64,000 nucleotides of DNA from Chitinophagaceae bacterium (GCA_019638625.1 JAHBTK010000001.1:363434-427433), one strand, 5' to 3'. Positions 18,626-25,516 are shown, counted from the stretch's first letter. Program-made: numbers and translations. The notes: generated from the sequence alone by a model not told the origin.

Positions 18626-18664
18626 GAGGCTACCTGCATAGCCTGAAAACATTGCGGGTAGCTC
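18626..18664 (+). other. Stem-loop in the xerC-hpf spacer
   Basis: GAG(G)CTACCTGCA pairs with TGCGGGTAGCTC, a stem of about 12 bp with one bulged G and a 14-nt loop, 40 bp before the hpf ATG. The following A-run is not a T-run, so it does not look like a terminator of xerC. It may structure the hpf leader or mark an RNA processing site. Confidence 0.5.
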
Positions 18665-18702
18665 TTAAAAAAATTGTTCACTGAACTTAAAAATGGATCA
18701 CC

Positions 18703-19008
18703 ATGAATGTAAACATTCAAACAGTGCATTTCGATGCTGCATCTACCTTAATTGAACATGTAAACAAAAAGATTCAAAAGATCAGCAACTTTCATGACAG
18801 GGTAACCGCTATTGACGTATATCTTAAGCTGGATAACGTAGCCCACCAGATTAAAGATAAAGTAGCTGAAATCAGAGTAAAGGTTCCCCGGTATTCATTC
18901 TTTACCAAACAATGCTCCAAATCTTTCGAGCAATCCTTTGATGATGCGCTCGATTCGATCATAGAACAGATAAAGAGAAAAAAAGAAAAACAAATGCAGG
19001 CCGCCTAA
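18703..19008 (+). CDS. hpf: Ribosome hibernation promoting factor (HPF/RaiA, short form)
   Basis: The 101-residue protein has the beta-alpha-beta-beta-beta-alpha fold of the HPF/YfiA family: 'MNVNIQTVHFDAASTLIEHVNKKI' as strand plus helix, 'VTAIDVYLKL', 'KVAEIRVKVP', and a basic C-terminal helix 'SIIEQIKRKKEKQ'. It binds the 30S decoding site to silence ribosomes in stationary phase. It is the short form, lacking the dimerisation domain. A terminator follows 9 nt after the stop. Confidence 0.92.
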   Translation: MNVNIQTVHFDAASTLIEHVNKKIQKISNFHDRVTAIDVYLKLDNVAHQIKDKVAEIRVKVPRYSFFTKQCSKSFEQSFDDALDSIIEQIKRKKEKQMQAA

Positions 19009-19016
19009 ATTATCAG

Positions 19017-19039
19017 CCCCGGATATTCCGGGGTTTTTT
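19017..19039 (+). terminator. Terminator after hpf
   Basis: CCCCGGA/TCCGGGG stem with a 3-nt loop, followed by six T. This separates rpsU-xerC-hpf from the tRNA-tuf unit. Confidence 0.85.
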
Positions 19040-19093
19040 ATTGCCTCTTTTCTACCCGGGTTCCGGATTTGCAAAAAATAATCTTCATAAATT

Positions 19094-19122
19094 TTTGCAT
19101 TTAACAATTTCCATTACCTTTG
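19094..19122 (+). promoter_or_regulatory. Promoter of the tRNA-tuf operon
   Basis: TTTG (19094-19097), 17 nt, then TACCTTTG (19115-19122). The -7 octamer is identical to that of rpsU. It lies 72 bp before tRNA-Thr. Confidence 0.6.
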
Positions 19123-19159
19123 CCTTCCCAAAAAATGAGGTATTTGCCTGATTTTCGGT

Positions 19160-19177
19160 AAAGTTCTTTACAGGATT
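19160..19177 (+). promoter_or_regulatory. boxA-like antitermination motif before tRNA-Thr
   Basis: AAAGTTCTTTACAGGATT resembles rrn boxA (GCTCTTTA-A-A type). The same 18 bases recur at 21339-21356 before tRNA-Trp, and shorter versions occur at 19489 and 21260. A role in NusB/NusE-dependent antitermination is inferred. Confidence 0.5.
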
Positions 19178-19193
19178 GAATTTCAATTAAAAT

Positions 19194-19267
19194 GCCAGTG
19201 TAGCTCAGTTGGCCAGAGCAGCTGATTTGTAATCAGCTGGTCGGGGGTTCGAATCCCTCCACTGGCT
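19194..19267 (+). tRNA. tRNA-Thr (UGU)
   Basis: 74-nt cloverleaf. Acceptor stem GCCAGTG/CACTGGC with discriminator T, anticodon stem GCTGA/TCAGC, loop TTTGTAA giving TGT, T-arm GGGGGTTCGAATCCCTC. First of four tRNAs ahead of tuf, in the same order (Thr-Tyr-Gly-Thr) as the E. coli tufB operon. Confidence 0.96.
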
Positions 19268-19347
19268 CTGAAATGGAAGTGCGGGGATATAAAAATCGGT
19301 CAGGATCCAGGCTGTTGATTTTTGATGAGAGTTACAAAGCATTAGTT

Positions 19348-19430
19348 GGGCAAGTAGCCAAGTGGCCAACGGCAACAGACTGTAAATCTGTCCTCTTCGG
19401 AGTTCGGTGGTTCGAATCCATCCTTGCCCA
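19348..19430 (+). tRNA. tRNA-Tyr (GUA)
   Basis: 83-nt class II tRNA with a long variable arm. Acceptor stem GGGCAAG/CTTGCCC with discriminator A, anticodon stem ACAGA/TCTGT, loop CTGTAAA giving GTA. Confidence 0.96.
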
Positions 19431-19436
19431 CAGTAT

Positions 19437-19557
19437 AATTTGAAAATGTGTCAATTTGAGAATTTGAAAATGGCACATTACGGGTAAAAGCTCTTTGAAA
19501 GTTCGGGAGTGGGTTATATTTTCAAATTAACTCATTTTCAAATTTTCAAATTATTAA
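19437..19557 (+). repeat. A/T-rich heptad words in inverted arrangement, with boxA-like core
   Basis: Copies of the word AATTTGAAAATG (19437-19472) are repeated in inverted form (ATTTTCAAATT words, about 19518-19553). Between them lies AGCTCTTTGAAAGTTC (19489-19504), a boxA-like motif. The same words occur in the spacers of the permease array at 39.5-61 kb. Confidence 0.6.
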
Positions 19558-19620
19558 GTGGGAGTAGCTCATTTGGTAGTCCGCCGCGGCGGATCCAAGC
19601 TTCAGATCGCTGGTTCTTTA
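19558..19620 (+). pseudogene. Dead tRNA-Gly duplicate with palindrome in place of the anticodon arm
   Basis: The first 22 bases match the intact tRNA-Gly downstream, apart from one acceptor-stem change. Then 11 bases covering the D-stem end and 5' anticodon stem are replaced by the perfect palindrome TCCGCCGCGGCGGA (19580-19593). Matching resumes with TCCAAGCTTCAG. The T-arm breaks off at GGTTC and no 3' acceptor strand exists, so it cannot fold as a tRNA. Confidence 0.8.
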
Positions 19621-19655
19621 AATATTTATTTGAAATATAAGGTTTCAAATATTAA

Positions 19656-19728
19656 GCGGGAGTAGCTCATTTGGTAGAGCGGTAGCCTTCCAAGCTTCAG
19701 GTGGCCGGTTCGAGCCCGGTCTCCCGCT
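19656..19728 (+). tRNA. tRNA-Gly (UCC)
   Basis: 73-nt cloverleaf. Acceptor stem GCGGGAG/CTCCCGC with discriminator T, D-arm GCTC/GAGC, anticodon loop CTTCCAA giving TCC. The anticodon stem GTAGC/GCTTC has one T-T mismatch. T-arm GCCGGTTCGAGCCCGGT. Confidence 0.94.
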
Positions 19729-19784
19729 CCATTGTAGATCTTTGCTGAATTGAGAGTTGAAAACAGCTTCATAAAGCTATACCA

Positions 19785-19856
<72 letters not shown>

Positions 19857-19972
19857 CATTTAGGTTGATTGAGACCAAATGATAATATATTTTAAGAAAA
19901 ACAAGGTTTGCAGCCTGTAGTGTTTGCGGGATGCAACTAATTTTAAAACCGCAACTTTAAAACAGATAACAG

Positions 19973-21160
19973 ATGTCAAAAGAGACCTTTAAGAGGGACA
20001 AACCTCACGTTAACGTTGGTACTATTGGTCACGTAGACCATGGTAAGACTACTCTTACAGCCGCTATCACCGCAATTCTTTCTCAGAAAGGATTGGCGGA
20101 AGCAAAAAAATATGATGAAATTGACGGTGCTCCCGAAGAAAAAGAAAGGGGTATCACAATCAATACCGCACACGTAGAATATCAAACGACCAACAGGCAC
20201 TACGCACACGTGGATTGTCCGGGGCACGCTGACTACGTAAAAAATATGATTACCGGTGCTGCCCAAATGGATGGCGCGATACTGGTGGTGGCTTCTACTG
20301 ACGGTCCTATGCCGCAGACAAAAGAGCATATCCTGCTGGCCCGCCAGGTGGGTGTACCCCGTATCGTGGTTTTCATGAATAAAGTAGACCTTGTAGATGA
20401 TCCTGAACTGCTGGAACTGGTGGAAATGGAAATTCGTGAGTTGTTAAGCAGCTATGGCTTTGATGGTGATAACACACCGATCATCAAAGGTTCTGCTACA
20501 GGGGCTTTAGCCGGCGACGAAAAATGGGTAGGCGCTATTGATGAACTGATGGCTGCCGTGGATGATTATATTCCCCTGCCTCCCCGCCCGGTTGATCTGC
20601 CGTTCCTGATGAGTGTGGAAGACGTGTTTTCTATCACGGGTCGTGGTACTGTTGCAACCGGTCGTATCGAAAGAGGTCGTGTTAAAGTAAGTGAGCCTGT
20701 AGAAATAGTAGGTTTGATGGAAAAGCCATTGACTTCAACTGTAACAGGTGTGGAAATGTTCCGCAAACTGTTGGATGAAGGAGAAGCTGGTGATAATGCC
20801 GGATTGCTGTTGCGCGGTATTGACAAAACTCAGATCCGTCGTGGTATGGTAATCTGTAAACCAGGTTCCATTACCCCGCACACTGAATTTAAAGGTGAAG
20901 TGTACGTGTTGAGTAAAGAAGAAGGCGGACGTCATACGCCGTTCTTTAACAAATATCGTCCTCAGTTCTATTTCCGTACAACCGATGTTACCGGAGAAGT
21001 AGAATTACCTGCTGGTACTGAGATGGTTATGCCTGGTGATAACACTTCTTTATCAGTGAAGCTGATCCAGCCGATCGCGATGGAGAAAGGTCTTAAATTC
21101 GCTATCCGCGAAGGTGGACGTACAGTAGGAGCCGGTCAGGTTACTGAAATCATAAAATAA
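19973..21160 (+). CDS. tuf: Translation elongation factor Tu
   Basis: The 395-residue GTPase delivers aminoacyl-tRNA to the ribosome. G1 is GHVDHGKT at residues 19-26, the switch region has '[12 protein letters not shown]', G3 is DCPGH, and G4 is NKVD. Domains 2 ('[13 protein letters not shown]') and 3 ('[11 protein letters not shown]' at the C-terminus) are complete. It is the last protein gene of the tRNA-Thr/Tyr/Gly/Thr operon and is followed by a double hairpin. Confidence 0.98.
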   Translation: MSKETFKRDKPHVNVGTIGHVDHGKTTLTAAITAILSQKGLAEAKKYDEIDGAPEEKERGITINTAHVEYQTTNRHYAHVDCPGHADYVKNMITGAAQMDGAILVVASTDGPMPQTKEHILLARQVGVPRIVVFMNKVDLVDDPELLELVEMEIRELLSSYGFDGDNTPIIKGSATGALAGDEKWVGAIDELMAAVDDYIPLPPRPVDLPFLMSVEDVFSITGRGTVATGRIERGRVKVSEPVEIVGLMEKPLTSTVTGVEMFRKLLDEGEAGDNAGLLLRGIDKTQIRRGMVICKPGSITPHTEFKGEVYVLSKEEGGRHTPFFNKYRPQFYFRTTDVTGEVELPAGTEMVMPGDNTSLSVKLIQPIAMEKGLKFAIREGGRTVGAGQVTEIIK

Positions 21161-21210
21161 AAGCCCTTGAGATCCTCCGCCGGCGGCGGAGACTTTGCGG
21201 AAGCTTTTTT
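21159..21210 (+). terminator. tuf terminator carrying a GC palindrome
   Basis: An outer AAAAGC/GCTTTTTT pair encloses a 17-bp perfect inverted repeat (CTCCGCC-GGC-GGCGGAG, 21175-21191). It starts at the tuf stop codon. The palindrome belongs to the same class as those in the dead tRNAs and looks like an insert in an older terminator. Confidence 0.6.
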
Positions 21211-21218
21211 ATATCTTT

Positions 21219-21258
21219 GCAAAGTACTTAGGCTGCGAGCTTAGGTACTTTGCTTTTT
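21219..21258 (+). terminator. Second hairpin with T-run between tuf and tRNA-Trp
   Basis: GCAAAGTACTTAGGC pairs with GCTTAGGTACTTTGC (15 bp with two G-U pairs) and is followed by TTTTT. A possible -7 element TATCTTTG (21212-21219) directly precedes it, so it may instead be the 5' end of the downstream transcript. A boxA-like AAAGTTCTTTAG follows at 21260. Confidence 0.65.
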
Positions 21259-21273
21259 AAAAGTTCTTTAGAT

Positions 21274-21338
21274 ACGGGCATAGTTCAATGGTAGAATACC
21301 CCGATAGTTATCGGGGCAAAACCTTTGATCAGAGCTCG
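21274..21338 (+). pseudogene. Dead tRNA-Trp duplicate with palindrome in place of the anticodon stem
   Basis: It matches the intact tRNA-Trp base for base through the acceptor strand and D-arm (25 bases). Nine bases including the anticodon are then replaced by CCCCGATAGTTATCGGGG plus C (21299-21317). The match resumes with AAAACCTTTGATCAG. The T-loop is altered and the 3' acceptor strand is missing. It cannot decode Trp. Confidence 0.85.
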
Positions 21339-21356
21339 AAAGTTCTTTACAGGATT
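21339..21356 (+). promoter_or_regulatory. boxA-like motif before tRNA-Trp
   Basis: AAAGTTCTTTACAGGATT is identical over 18 bases to the element before tRNA-Thr at 19160. It is 15 bp upstream of the functional tRNA-Trp. Confidence 0.5.
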
Positions 21357-21371
21357 ATATTGTTTATTTAT

Positions 21372-21442
21372 ACGGGCATAGTTCAATGGTAGAATAGAGG
21401 TCTCCAAAACCTTTGATCAGGGTTCGAATCCTTGTGCCCGTG
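21372..21442 (+). tRNA. tRNA-Trp (CCA)
   Basis: 71-nt cloverleaf. Acceptor stem ACGGGCA/TGCCCGT with discriminator G, anticodon stem GAGGT/ACCTT, loop CTCCAAA giving CCA, T-arm CAGGGTTCGAATCCTTG. It is followed 24 bp later by secE, the usual tRNA-Trp-secE-nusG order. Confidence 0.96.
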
Positions 21443-21466
21443 CAACTGACTTTAATTTTTATTTGG

Positions 21467-21664
21467 ATGAATAAAATAACTGCATATTTCAGAGACTCCT
21501 ATAAAGAGTTGTTGGAAAAAGTGACCTGGCCTACCTGGCAGCAATTGCAGCAATCTACAACGATTGTATTGGTGGCAACCGTTATTATTACTGCTATTGT
21601 GTGGGTAATGGATTTCGCCAGCAATTCGGTATTAAAATTTGTTTACTCATTATTTAAAGGATAA
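21467..21664 (+). CDS. secE: Protein translocase subunit SecE
   Basis: The 65-residue single-span protein has the SecE amphipathic helix 'YKELLEKVTWPTWQQLQQST' followed by one membrane helix ('IVLVATVIITAIVWVMDF'). SecE clamps SecY in the translocon. The frame is open further upstream, but the extension would lie in tRNA-Trp, so ATG 21467 is used. Its stop codon overlaps the nusG start (TAATG). Confidence 0.95.
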   Translation: MNKITAYFRDSYKELLEKVTWPTWQQLQQSTTIVLVATVIITAIVWVMDFASNSVLKFVYSLFKG

Positions 21665-22230
21665 TGGAAGAAGTAATAAACGAACAGGAAACGACCAAAT
21701 GGTATGTTCTTCGCGTGGTGAGTGGAAAAGAGCGTAAGGTAAAAGAGCTGCTCGATAAGGAGATTTCCCGGAGCGATTGGGGAAAAGTGGTTAAGCAGGT
21801 TTTTTTGCCGGTTGAAAAAGTGTATAAGGTGCAAAACGGGAAGAAGGTAATGCGGGAGCGCAATTTCTATCCCGGGTATGTGATGATAGAGGTTGAGCAG
21901 GGAAAACTGAACGACGATATCATCAGCACTATCAAAAATACCAATAGTGTTATTCATTTTTTGGGCAAAGAAAATCCCATCGCGCTGCGGAAAGCGGAAG
22001 TGAATAAAATGCTGGGTAAGGTTGATGAAATGAGTGATGCGGGTATTACCATGAGTGAACCATTTATTGTTGGCGAGACGATTAAAATAATTGATGGCCC
22101 GTTCAATGATTTTAATGGGGTGATCGAGGATGTAAACGACGAAAAAAAGAAACTGAAAGTAAACGTAAAAATATTCGGACGCGCTACTCCTGTGGAATTG
22201 AACTATATGCAGGTAGAAAAGATAGTGTAG
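21664..22230 (+). CDS. nusG: Transcription termination/antitermination factor NusG
   Basis: The 188-residue protein has the NGN domain ('KWYVLRVVSGKERKVKELL', 'NFYPGYVMIEVE') and a C-terminal KOW domain ('IKIIDGPFNDFNGVIEDV'). It binds RNA polymerase and couples transcription to translation or Rho. Translation is coupled to secE by the one-base overlap. In most bacteria rplK follows; here a terminator lies 25 bp after the stop, so the ribosomal-protein/rpoBC cluster must be elsewhere or moved. Confidence 0.97.
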   Translation: MEEVINEQETTKWYVLRVVSGKERKVKELLDKEISRSDWGKVVKQVFLPVEKVYKVQNGKKVMRERNFYPGYVMIEVEQGKLNDDIISTIKNTNSVIHFLGKENPIALRKAEVNKMLGKVDEMSDAGITMSEPFIVGETIKIIDGPFNDFNGVIEDVNDEKKKLKVNVKIFGRATPVELNYMQVEKIV

Positions 22231-22254
22231 TAAGTTCCGTTTAAAAGAAGATGA

Positions 22255-22278
22255 AGCCCGCTATTTGCGGGCTTTTTT
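22255..22278 (+). terminator. Terminator after nusG
   Basis: AGCCCGC-TATTT-GCGGGCT stem-loop followed by a T-run. A strong intrinsic terminator. Confidence 0.9.
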
Positions 22279-22380
22279 GATTAAAAGAGTGTTTTTGAAG
22301 GCAGTCTCCTGAAAATTTTATACAGAGAAAACGGAGCCATTAGAAAAATAGGTGCCTTATGCAAGGCTGGCTGGTTTTGT

Positions 22381-22416
22381 AAAAAAAGTAAGGTTGTGAT
22401 CAATTATCACAACCTT
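22381..22416 (-). terminator. Terminator of tRNA-Leu
   Basis: On the minus strand AAGGTTGTGAT/ATCACAACCTT forms an 11-bp stem with a short loop, then a T-rich tail. It begins 3 nt after the tRNA 3' end. Confidence 0.85.
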
Positions 22417-22419
22417 AAG

Positions 22420-22503
22420 TGCCCGGAACAGGAATCGAACCTGCACATTGTTGCCAATACCAGATTTTGAGTCTGACGCGTCTACCAGTTCCGCCATCCG
22501 GGC
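22420..22503 (-). tRNA. tRNA-Leu (CAA)
   Basis: 84-nt class II tRNA on the minus strand. Acceptor stem GCCCGGA/TCCGGGC with discriminator A, anticodon loop CTCAAAA giving CAA, long variable arm, T-arm CAGGTTCGATTCCTG. Confidence 0.95.
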
Positions 22504-22611
22504 GCATGTAAATGCGGGGTGCAATATTACACAATCTCTTATTAACTACCACAGAATTTATCCGATCAGGCAAAATAATCTGCTTTGTATATTTACATTT
22601 TTAAGCCGCTC

Positions 22612-22908
22612 ATGGATTACAATAATTTTATAGCCACTATTTCAGACAAGCAGCCGCCGGTTTCGGTATCATCATATTTACAGGCCTTATGGTACGATGC
22701 CAAAGGGTATTGGGAACAAAGCCATAATATCGTCCAGGATATTCATGATGATACCGGTTCATGGATACACGCCTACCTGCACCGGAAAGAGGGGGATACC
22801 GGGAACGCCCGTTACTGGTACAGCCGTGCCGGCCGGCCTTTTCCCGGGTTTTCACTGCAGGAAGAATGGGAACAGATGGTGAAAGAACTACTGGAAGCAG
22901 GGTACTAA
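22612..22908 (+). CDS. Conserved hypothetical protein (98 aa)
   Basis: A soluble 98-residue acidic protein with the striking block 'NARYWYSRAGRP' near residue 65 and Trp-rich helices ('LQALWYDAKGYWEQSH'). I know this YWY-RAGRP pattern from uncharacterised proteins in several phyla but no function. An in-frame TTG at 22585 could add nine residues; the ATG at 22612 is preferred. It converges on ssb and shares a bidirectional hairpin with it. Confidence 0.75.
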   Translation: MDYNNFIATISDKQPPVSVSSYLQALWYDAKGYWEQSHNIVQDIHDDTGSWIHAYLHRKEGDTGNARYWYSRAGRPFPGFSLQEEWEQMVKELLEAGY

Positions 22909-22916
22909 AAAAATAC

Positions 22917-22941
22917 GCCGGCTGTATAGCCGGCATATTTT
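22917..22941. terminator. Bidirectional terminator between convergent genes
   Basis: GCCGGC-TGTATA-GCCGGC with an A-run on the left and a T-rich stretch on the right. It serves both the 98-aa gene and ssb. Confidence 0.75.
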
Positions 22942-22963
22942 AAAGACAAACAAATCTCAAAAG

Positions 22964-23368
22964 TTAAAAGGGCAGATCATCTGCCGGACTGTCTGATCCG
23001 CTTAACTGTGGTTCAGGAGTGCTGTCGTCTGTGGTACTGCGGCCAACGCTGCCGCCGCTACCCAATAGCTGCACGCTGAAAACCCTTAGTGTCAGCGATG
23101 CGCCAAAACTGCCGTCATTGCGGGTAAAGGTCCTGATCTCAGGCGTCCCTTCCGCATATACCTGGGTACCCTTTTTCAGATAGGGGGCAATTCCGGTTCT
23201 GTCCGTCCAGTAGGCGCATTCTACCCAGGTTGTTTTTTCTTTCTGTTGTCCGGATGAATCCCGGAACTTCTCTGTGTGCGCCACATTGAAGTTAATTACT
23301 GACTTACCATTTACTGTATTGGTGATACAGTCCTTTCCCAAATTTCCGATTACTTGTAACTTGATCAT
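22964..23368 (-). CDS. ssb: Single-stranded DNA-binding protein
   Basis: The 134-residue OB-fold protein starts 'MIKLQVIGNLGKD', has the conserved 'TTWVECAYWTDR' strand and 'KKGTQVYAEG', and ends in the acidic tip 'DDLPF' that recruits replication and repair partners. The flexible linker is short, so it is at the small end of the family. It may be one of two SSB paralogues usual in Bacteroidota. Confidence 0.93.
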   Translation of the reverse strand: MIKLQVIGNLGKDCITNTVNGKSVINFNVAHTEKFRDSSGQQKEKTTWVECAYWTDRTGIAPYLKKGTQVYAEGTPEIRTFTRNDGSFGASLTLRVFSVQLLGSGGSVGRSTTDDSTPEPQLSGSDSPADDLPF

Positions 23369-23435
23369 AGCATCTGCTTTTATGTTTTAAAGATTCAAGT
23401 TAGGCATTTTATCGCATTCATAATTTTTTTAAAAC

Positions 23436-23571
23436 CTGTTGGGTGCATCCCAAATTGCCGTCGGCTGGTGGAGACACCACAGTCGCGGCGCCCGCCGTTG
23501 GTGGGGTCTTTGCCGCCCAAATGGAGCAAAGCAACGCCCCGACCTTTTAGCCATTTTGGCAGGAGAAGAAA
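23436..23571. repeat. GC-rich palindromic intergenic element, unexplained
   Basis: A sharply GC-rich block in an AT-rich spacer between ssb and the nitroreductase gene. It holds TTGGG-TGCAT-CCCAA, TGGTG-GAGA-CACCA, two related words (GCCGTCGGCTGGTGGAG and GCCGTTGGTGGGG), and an imperfect inverted pair CCAAATGG / CCATTTTGG. No open frame or known RNA was recognised. It may be a mobile REP/MITE-like element or a structured RNA. Confidence 0.45.
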
Positions 23572-23624
23572 AAAGGTATAAAATTTGATGTTTAAACATT
23601 AAAAATATGATTTAATTGTTCTCC

Positions 23625-24170
23625 ATGAAAGACATTATATCTAAAAGGAAGAGTATCAGGTCTTTTGAGGCTTCACCTGTGGGGATGGAAAAAATAGACC
23701 AGTTATTTGAAGCGGCCCGTTGGGCGCCCAGCGCCAGGAATGCGCAGCCCTGGTTATATGTTTATGCCGAAGCCGGGGAGCCTTTATATGCGGATATCCT
23801 GGAGACGATGGCTGCTTCCAACCGCGTATGGGCCGGTAAGGCGCCCCTGCTGATCGTAAGCCTGGTAAAAAAGAATTATGAAGACGGCGCGATGAATATA
23901 ACCGCGCAACACGATACCGGGATGGCTAATTACGCGATTGCCCTACAGGCGACAGCGCTGGGTTTACAGGCGCATATGATTGGCGGTTTTGACCATGCTG
24001 CCCTGGAGCATTTACTGGGACTGCCTGCAGGTATTGTACCGATTGTGATCATGGCGGTAGGGTATCCCGGCGCCCCCGAGGAACTACCTGAACCGTTGCG
24101 GTTACGCGAAGTGGCTCCCCGCACAAGAAAACCAAGGGAAGAATTTGTCTACAATCAGTTAACTAAATAA
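23625..24170 (+). CDS. Nitroreductase family FMN-dependent oxidoreductase
   Basis: The 181-residue protein begins 'MKDIISKRKSIRSFEASPV', the typical nitroreductase start with the FMN-phosphate Arg/Ser residues. It continues with 'AARWAPSARNAQPW' near residue 35 and 'GLPAGIVPIVIMAVGYP' near residue 140. It uses NAD(P)H to reduce nitro, quinone or related substrates; the actual one is unknown. A TTG at 23616 could extend it by three residues. It is 11 bp from the YceI gene, so the pair may be co-transcribed. Confidence 0.9.
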   Translation: MKDIISKRKSIRSFEASPVGMEKIDQLFEAARWAPSARNAQPWLYVYAEAGEPLYADILETMAASNRVWAGKAPLLIVSLVKKNYEDGAMNITAQHDTGMANYAIALQATALGLQAHMIGGFDHAALEHLLGLPAGIVPIVIMAVGYPGAPEELPEPLRLREVAPRTRKPREEFVYNQLTK

Positions 24171-24181
24171 AATATACAATT

Positions 24182-24712
24182 ATGGCAACAACAAAATGGG
24201 TACTGGACCCTTCACACAGTGAAGTGGAATTTAAAGTGAGGCACCTGATGATCACTAATGTAACGGGCAGCTTCGGCAAATTTACTTCTGAAGCGGAAAC
24301 AGAAGGCGATGATTTTACTACCGCGAAAGTGACATTTACCGGCGAAGTGAATTCCATTAGTACCGGTAATGAACAACGTGACGGGCACCTGAAAAGCGCT
24401 GACTTTTTTGAATCGGAAAAATACCCGGAATTTGTTTTTAAAAGTACCTCTTTTACAGAGAAAGGTGATGATTACGAACTGGCAGGCGAACTGACGTTAA
24501 GGGGAGTAACCAGGCCGGTTAAGTTTGCTGTGGAAGCCGGGGGAATTGCGAAAGATCCTTATGGACAGGTGAAAGCCGGGTTTTCCGTTTCCGGAAAGAT
24601 AAACCGCAAGGACTTCGGTCTCAACTGGAGTGCTGTTACTGAAACAGGGGGAGTAGTGGTGAGCGACGAAGTGCGTATAATTGCCGAGGTTCAGTATGTA
24701 AAGCAGGCGTAA
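24182..24712 (+). CDS. YceI-family polyisoprenoid-binding-like protein
   Basis: The 176-residue protein shows the YceI lipocalin-like barrel pattern: 'WVLDPSHSEVEFKVRHLMITNVTGSFGKF' split across the first two strands, 'HLKSADFFESEKYPEFVFKS', 'GELTLRGVTRPVKF', and 'INRKDFGLNW'. Family members bind long isoprenoids or amphiphiles. This copy lacks a signal peptide, so it is probably cytoplasmic. It follows the nitroreductase gene by 11 bp and ends at a terminator. Confidence 0.93.
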   Translation: MATTKWVLDPSHSEVEFKVRHLMITNVTGSFGKFTSEAETEGDDFTTAKVTFTGEVNSISTGNEQRDGHLKSADFFESEKYPEFVFKSTSFTEKGDDYELAGELTLRGVTRPVKFAVEAGGIAKDPYGQVKAGFSVSGKINRKDFGLNWSAVTETGGVVVSDEVRIIAEVQYVKQA

Positions 24713-24747
24713 ATTCCACGCTATAAGCAGCAGAGAGGCAGGAAGGT

Positions 24748-24792
24748 ACAAGTTGCAGTGTATACCATTAGTACTATGCAACTTGTTTTTTA
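24748..24792 (+). terminator. Terminator after the YceI gene
   Basis: ACAAGTTGCA ... TGCAACTTGT, a 10-bp perfect stem with a 19-nt loop, followed by six T. Confidence 0.75.
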
Positions 24793-24904
24793 TTTCCGGG
24801 AGGTGTTTTAACCTAATCTTAGAACAAGGGTGCTATGCCCTGTTTTCAGAAAAATGTTATCTTCACGGAGTATCATTTTGAGGGATTTATTTAAACTGGA
24901 TAGT

Positions 24905-25516
24905 ATGAAAACTTTTTTTACCTGGATATGCCTGCTGGCAACCGCGCCTGTATTTGCCCAGCTAACGGTGCGGGAGCAATTTGAAAAAATAACTAATGTG
25001 CAGCAGGCGCAAAAATTTATAGATGCTAATCCCAACCTGAAACCGACGTTGCTGCACCTGGCATTGGGCAGGGATACTACCCTGATCGACAAAAGACTGC
25101 TGCGCCAGAATATCGGTGACGTATTTTCCGTAGGATATGTTACCTACAAGGTAGTTGAGGGAAAAGAGGATGTGAATTATCGTGCTCATTATATTTTCCT
25201 CGACGGGGGTTCCCTGTCGCTGTCTGAAGTGGAAGCGCTGAAAAAAGTAATTCTTGATAAACATTCACAGGGCGCCAGCTTTGAGCAGCTTTCTGATGAA
25301 TATACCATGGATGGTAACAATACAAAGGGCGATACCGGCTGGTTTTTCGGGGAAGAAATGATGCCAAAAGAATTCCAGGATGCGGTAAAAAGACATAAGA
25401 AAGATGATATCTTTTTTGTAGACGTTCCGGACAAAGAGTGGCATTATATCGTAAAGAAAACCTACGACGACCAGGTGACAAAAGAGATTACCGTACTCCG
25501 GGCAAACGGACGGTAA
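24905..25516 (+). CDS. Secreted PpiC-type peptidyl-prolyl isomerase-like protein
   Basis: The 203-residue protein has a signal peptide (MKTFFTWICLLATAPVFAQ). The rotamase (parvulin) core spans about residues 97-197: 'YRAHYIFLDGG', 'ASFEQLSDEYTMDGNNTKGDTGWF', 'MPKEFQDAV', 'GKEWHYIVK'-like end. The pattern matches SurA/PpiC domains that help periplasmic protein folding. It is short, with only about 75 residues between signal and domain. The frame is open upstream to 24830, but ATG 24905 restores the signal peptide. Confidence 0.82.
   Translation: MKTFFTWICLLATAPVFAQLTVREQFEKITNVQQAQKFIDANPNLKPTLLHLALGRDTTLIDKRLLRQNIGDVFSVGYVTYKVVEGKEDVNYRAHYIFLDGGSLSLSEVEALKKVILDKHSQGASFEQLSDEYTMDGNNTKGDTGWFFGEEMMPKEFQDAVKRHKKDDIFFVDVPDKEWHYIVKKTYDDQVTKEITVLRANGR

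Noticed and set aside
19558..19620. A functional second tRNA-Gly
   Set aside because: The anticodon arm is replaced by a palindrome, the T-arm is cut short and the 3' acceptor strand is absent.
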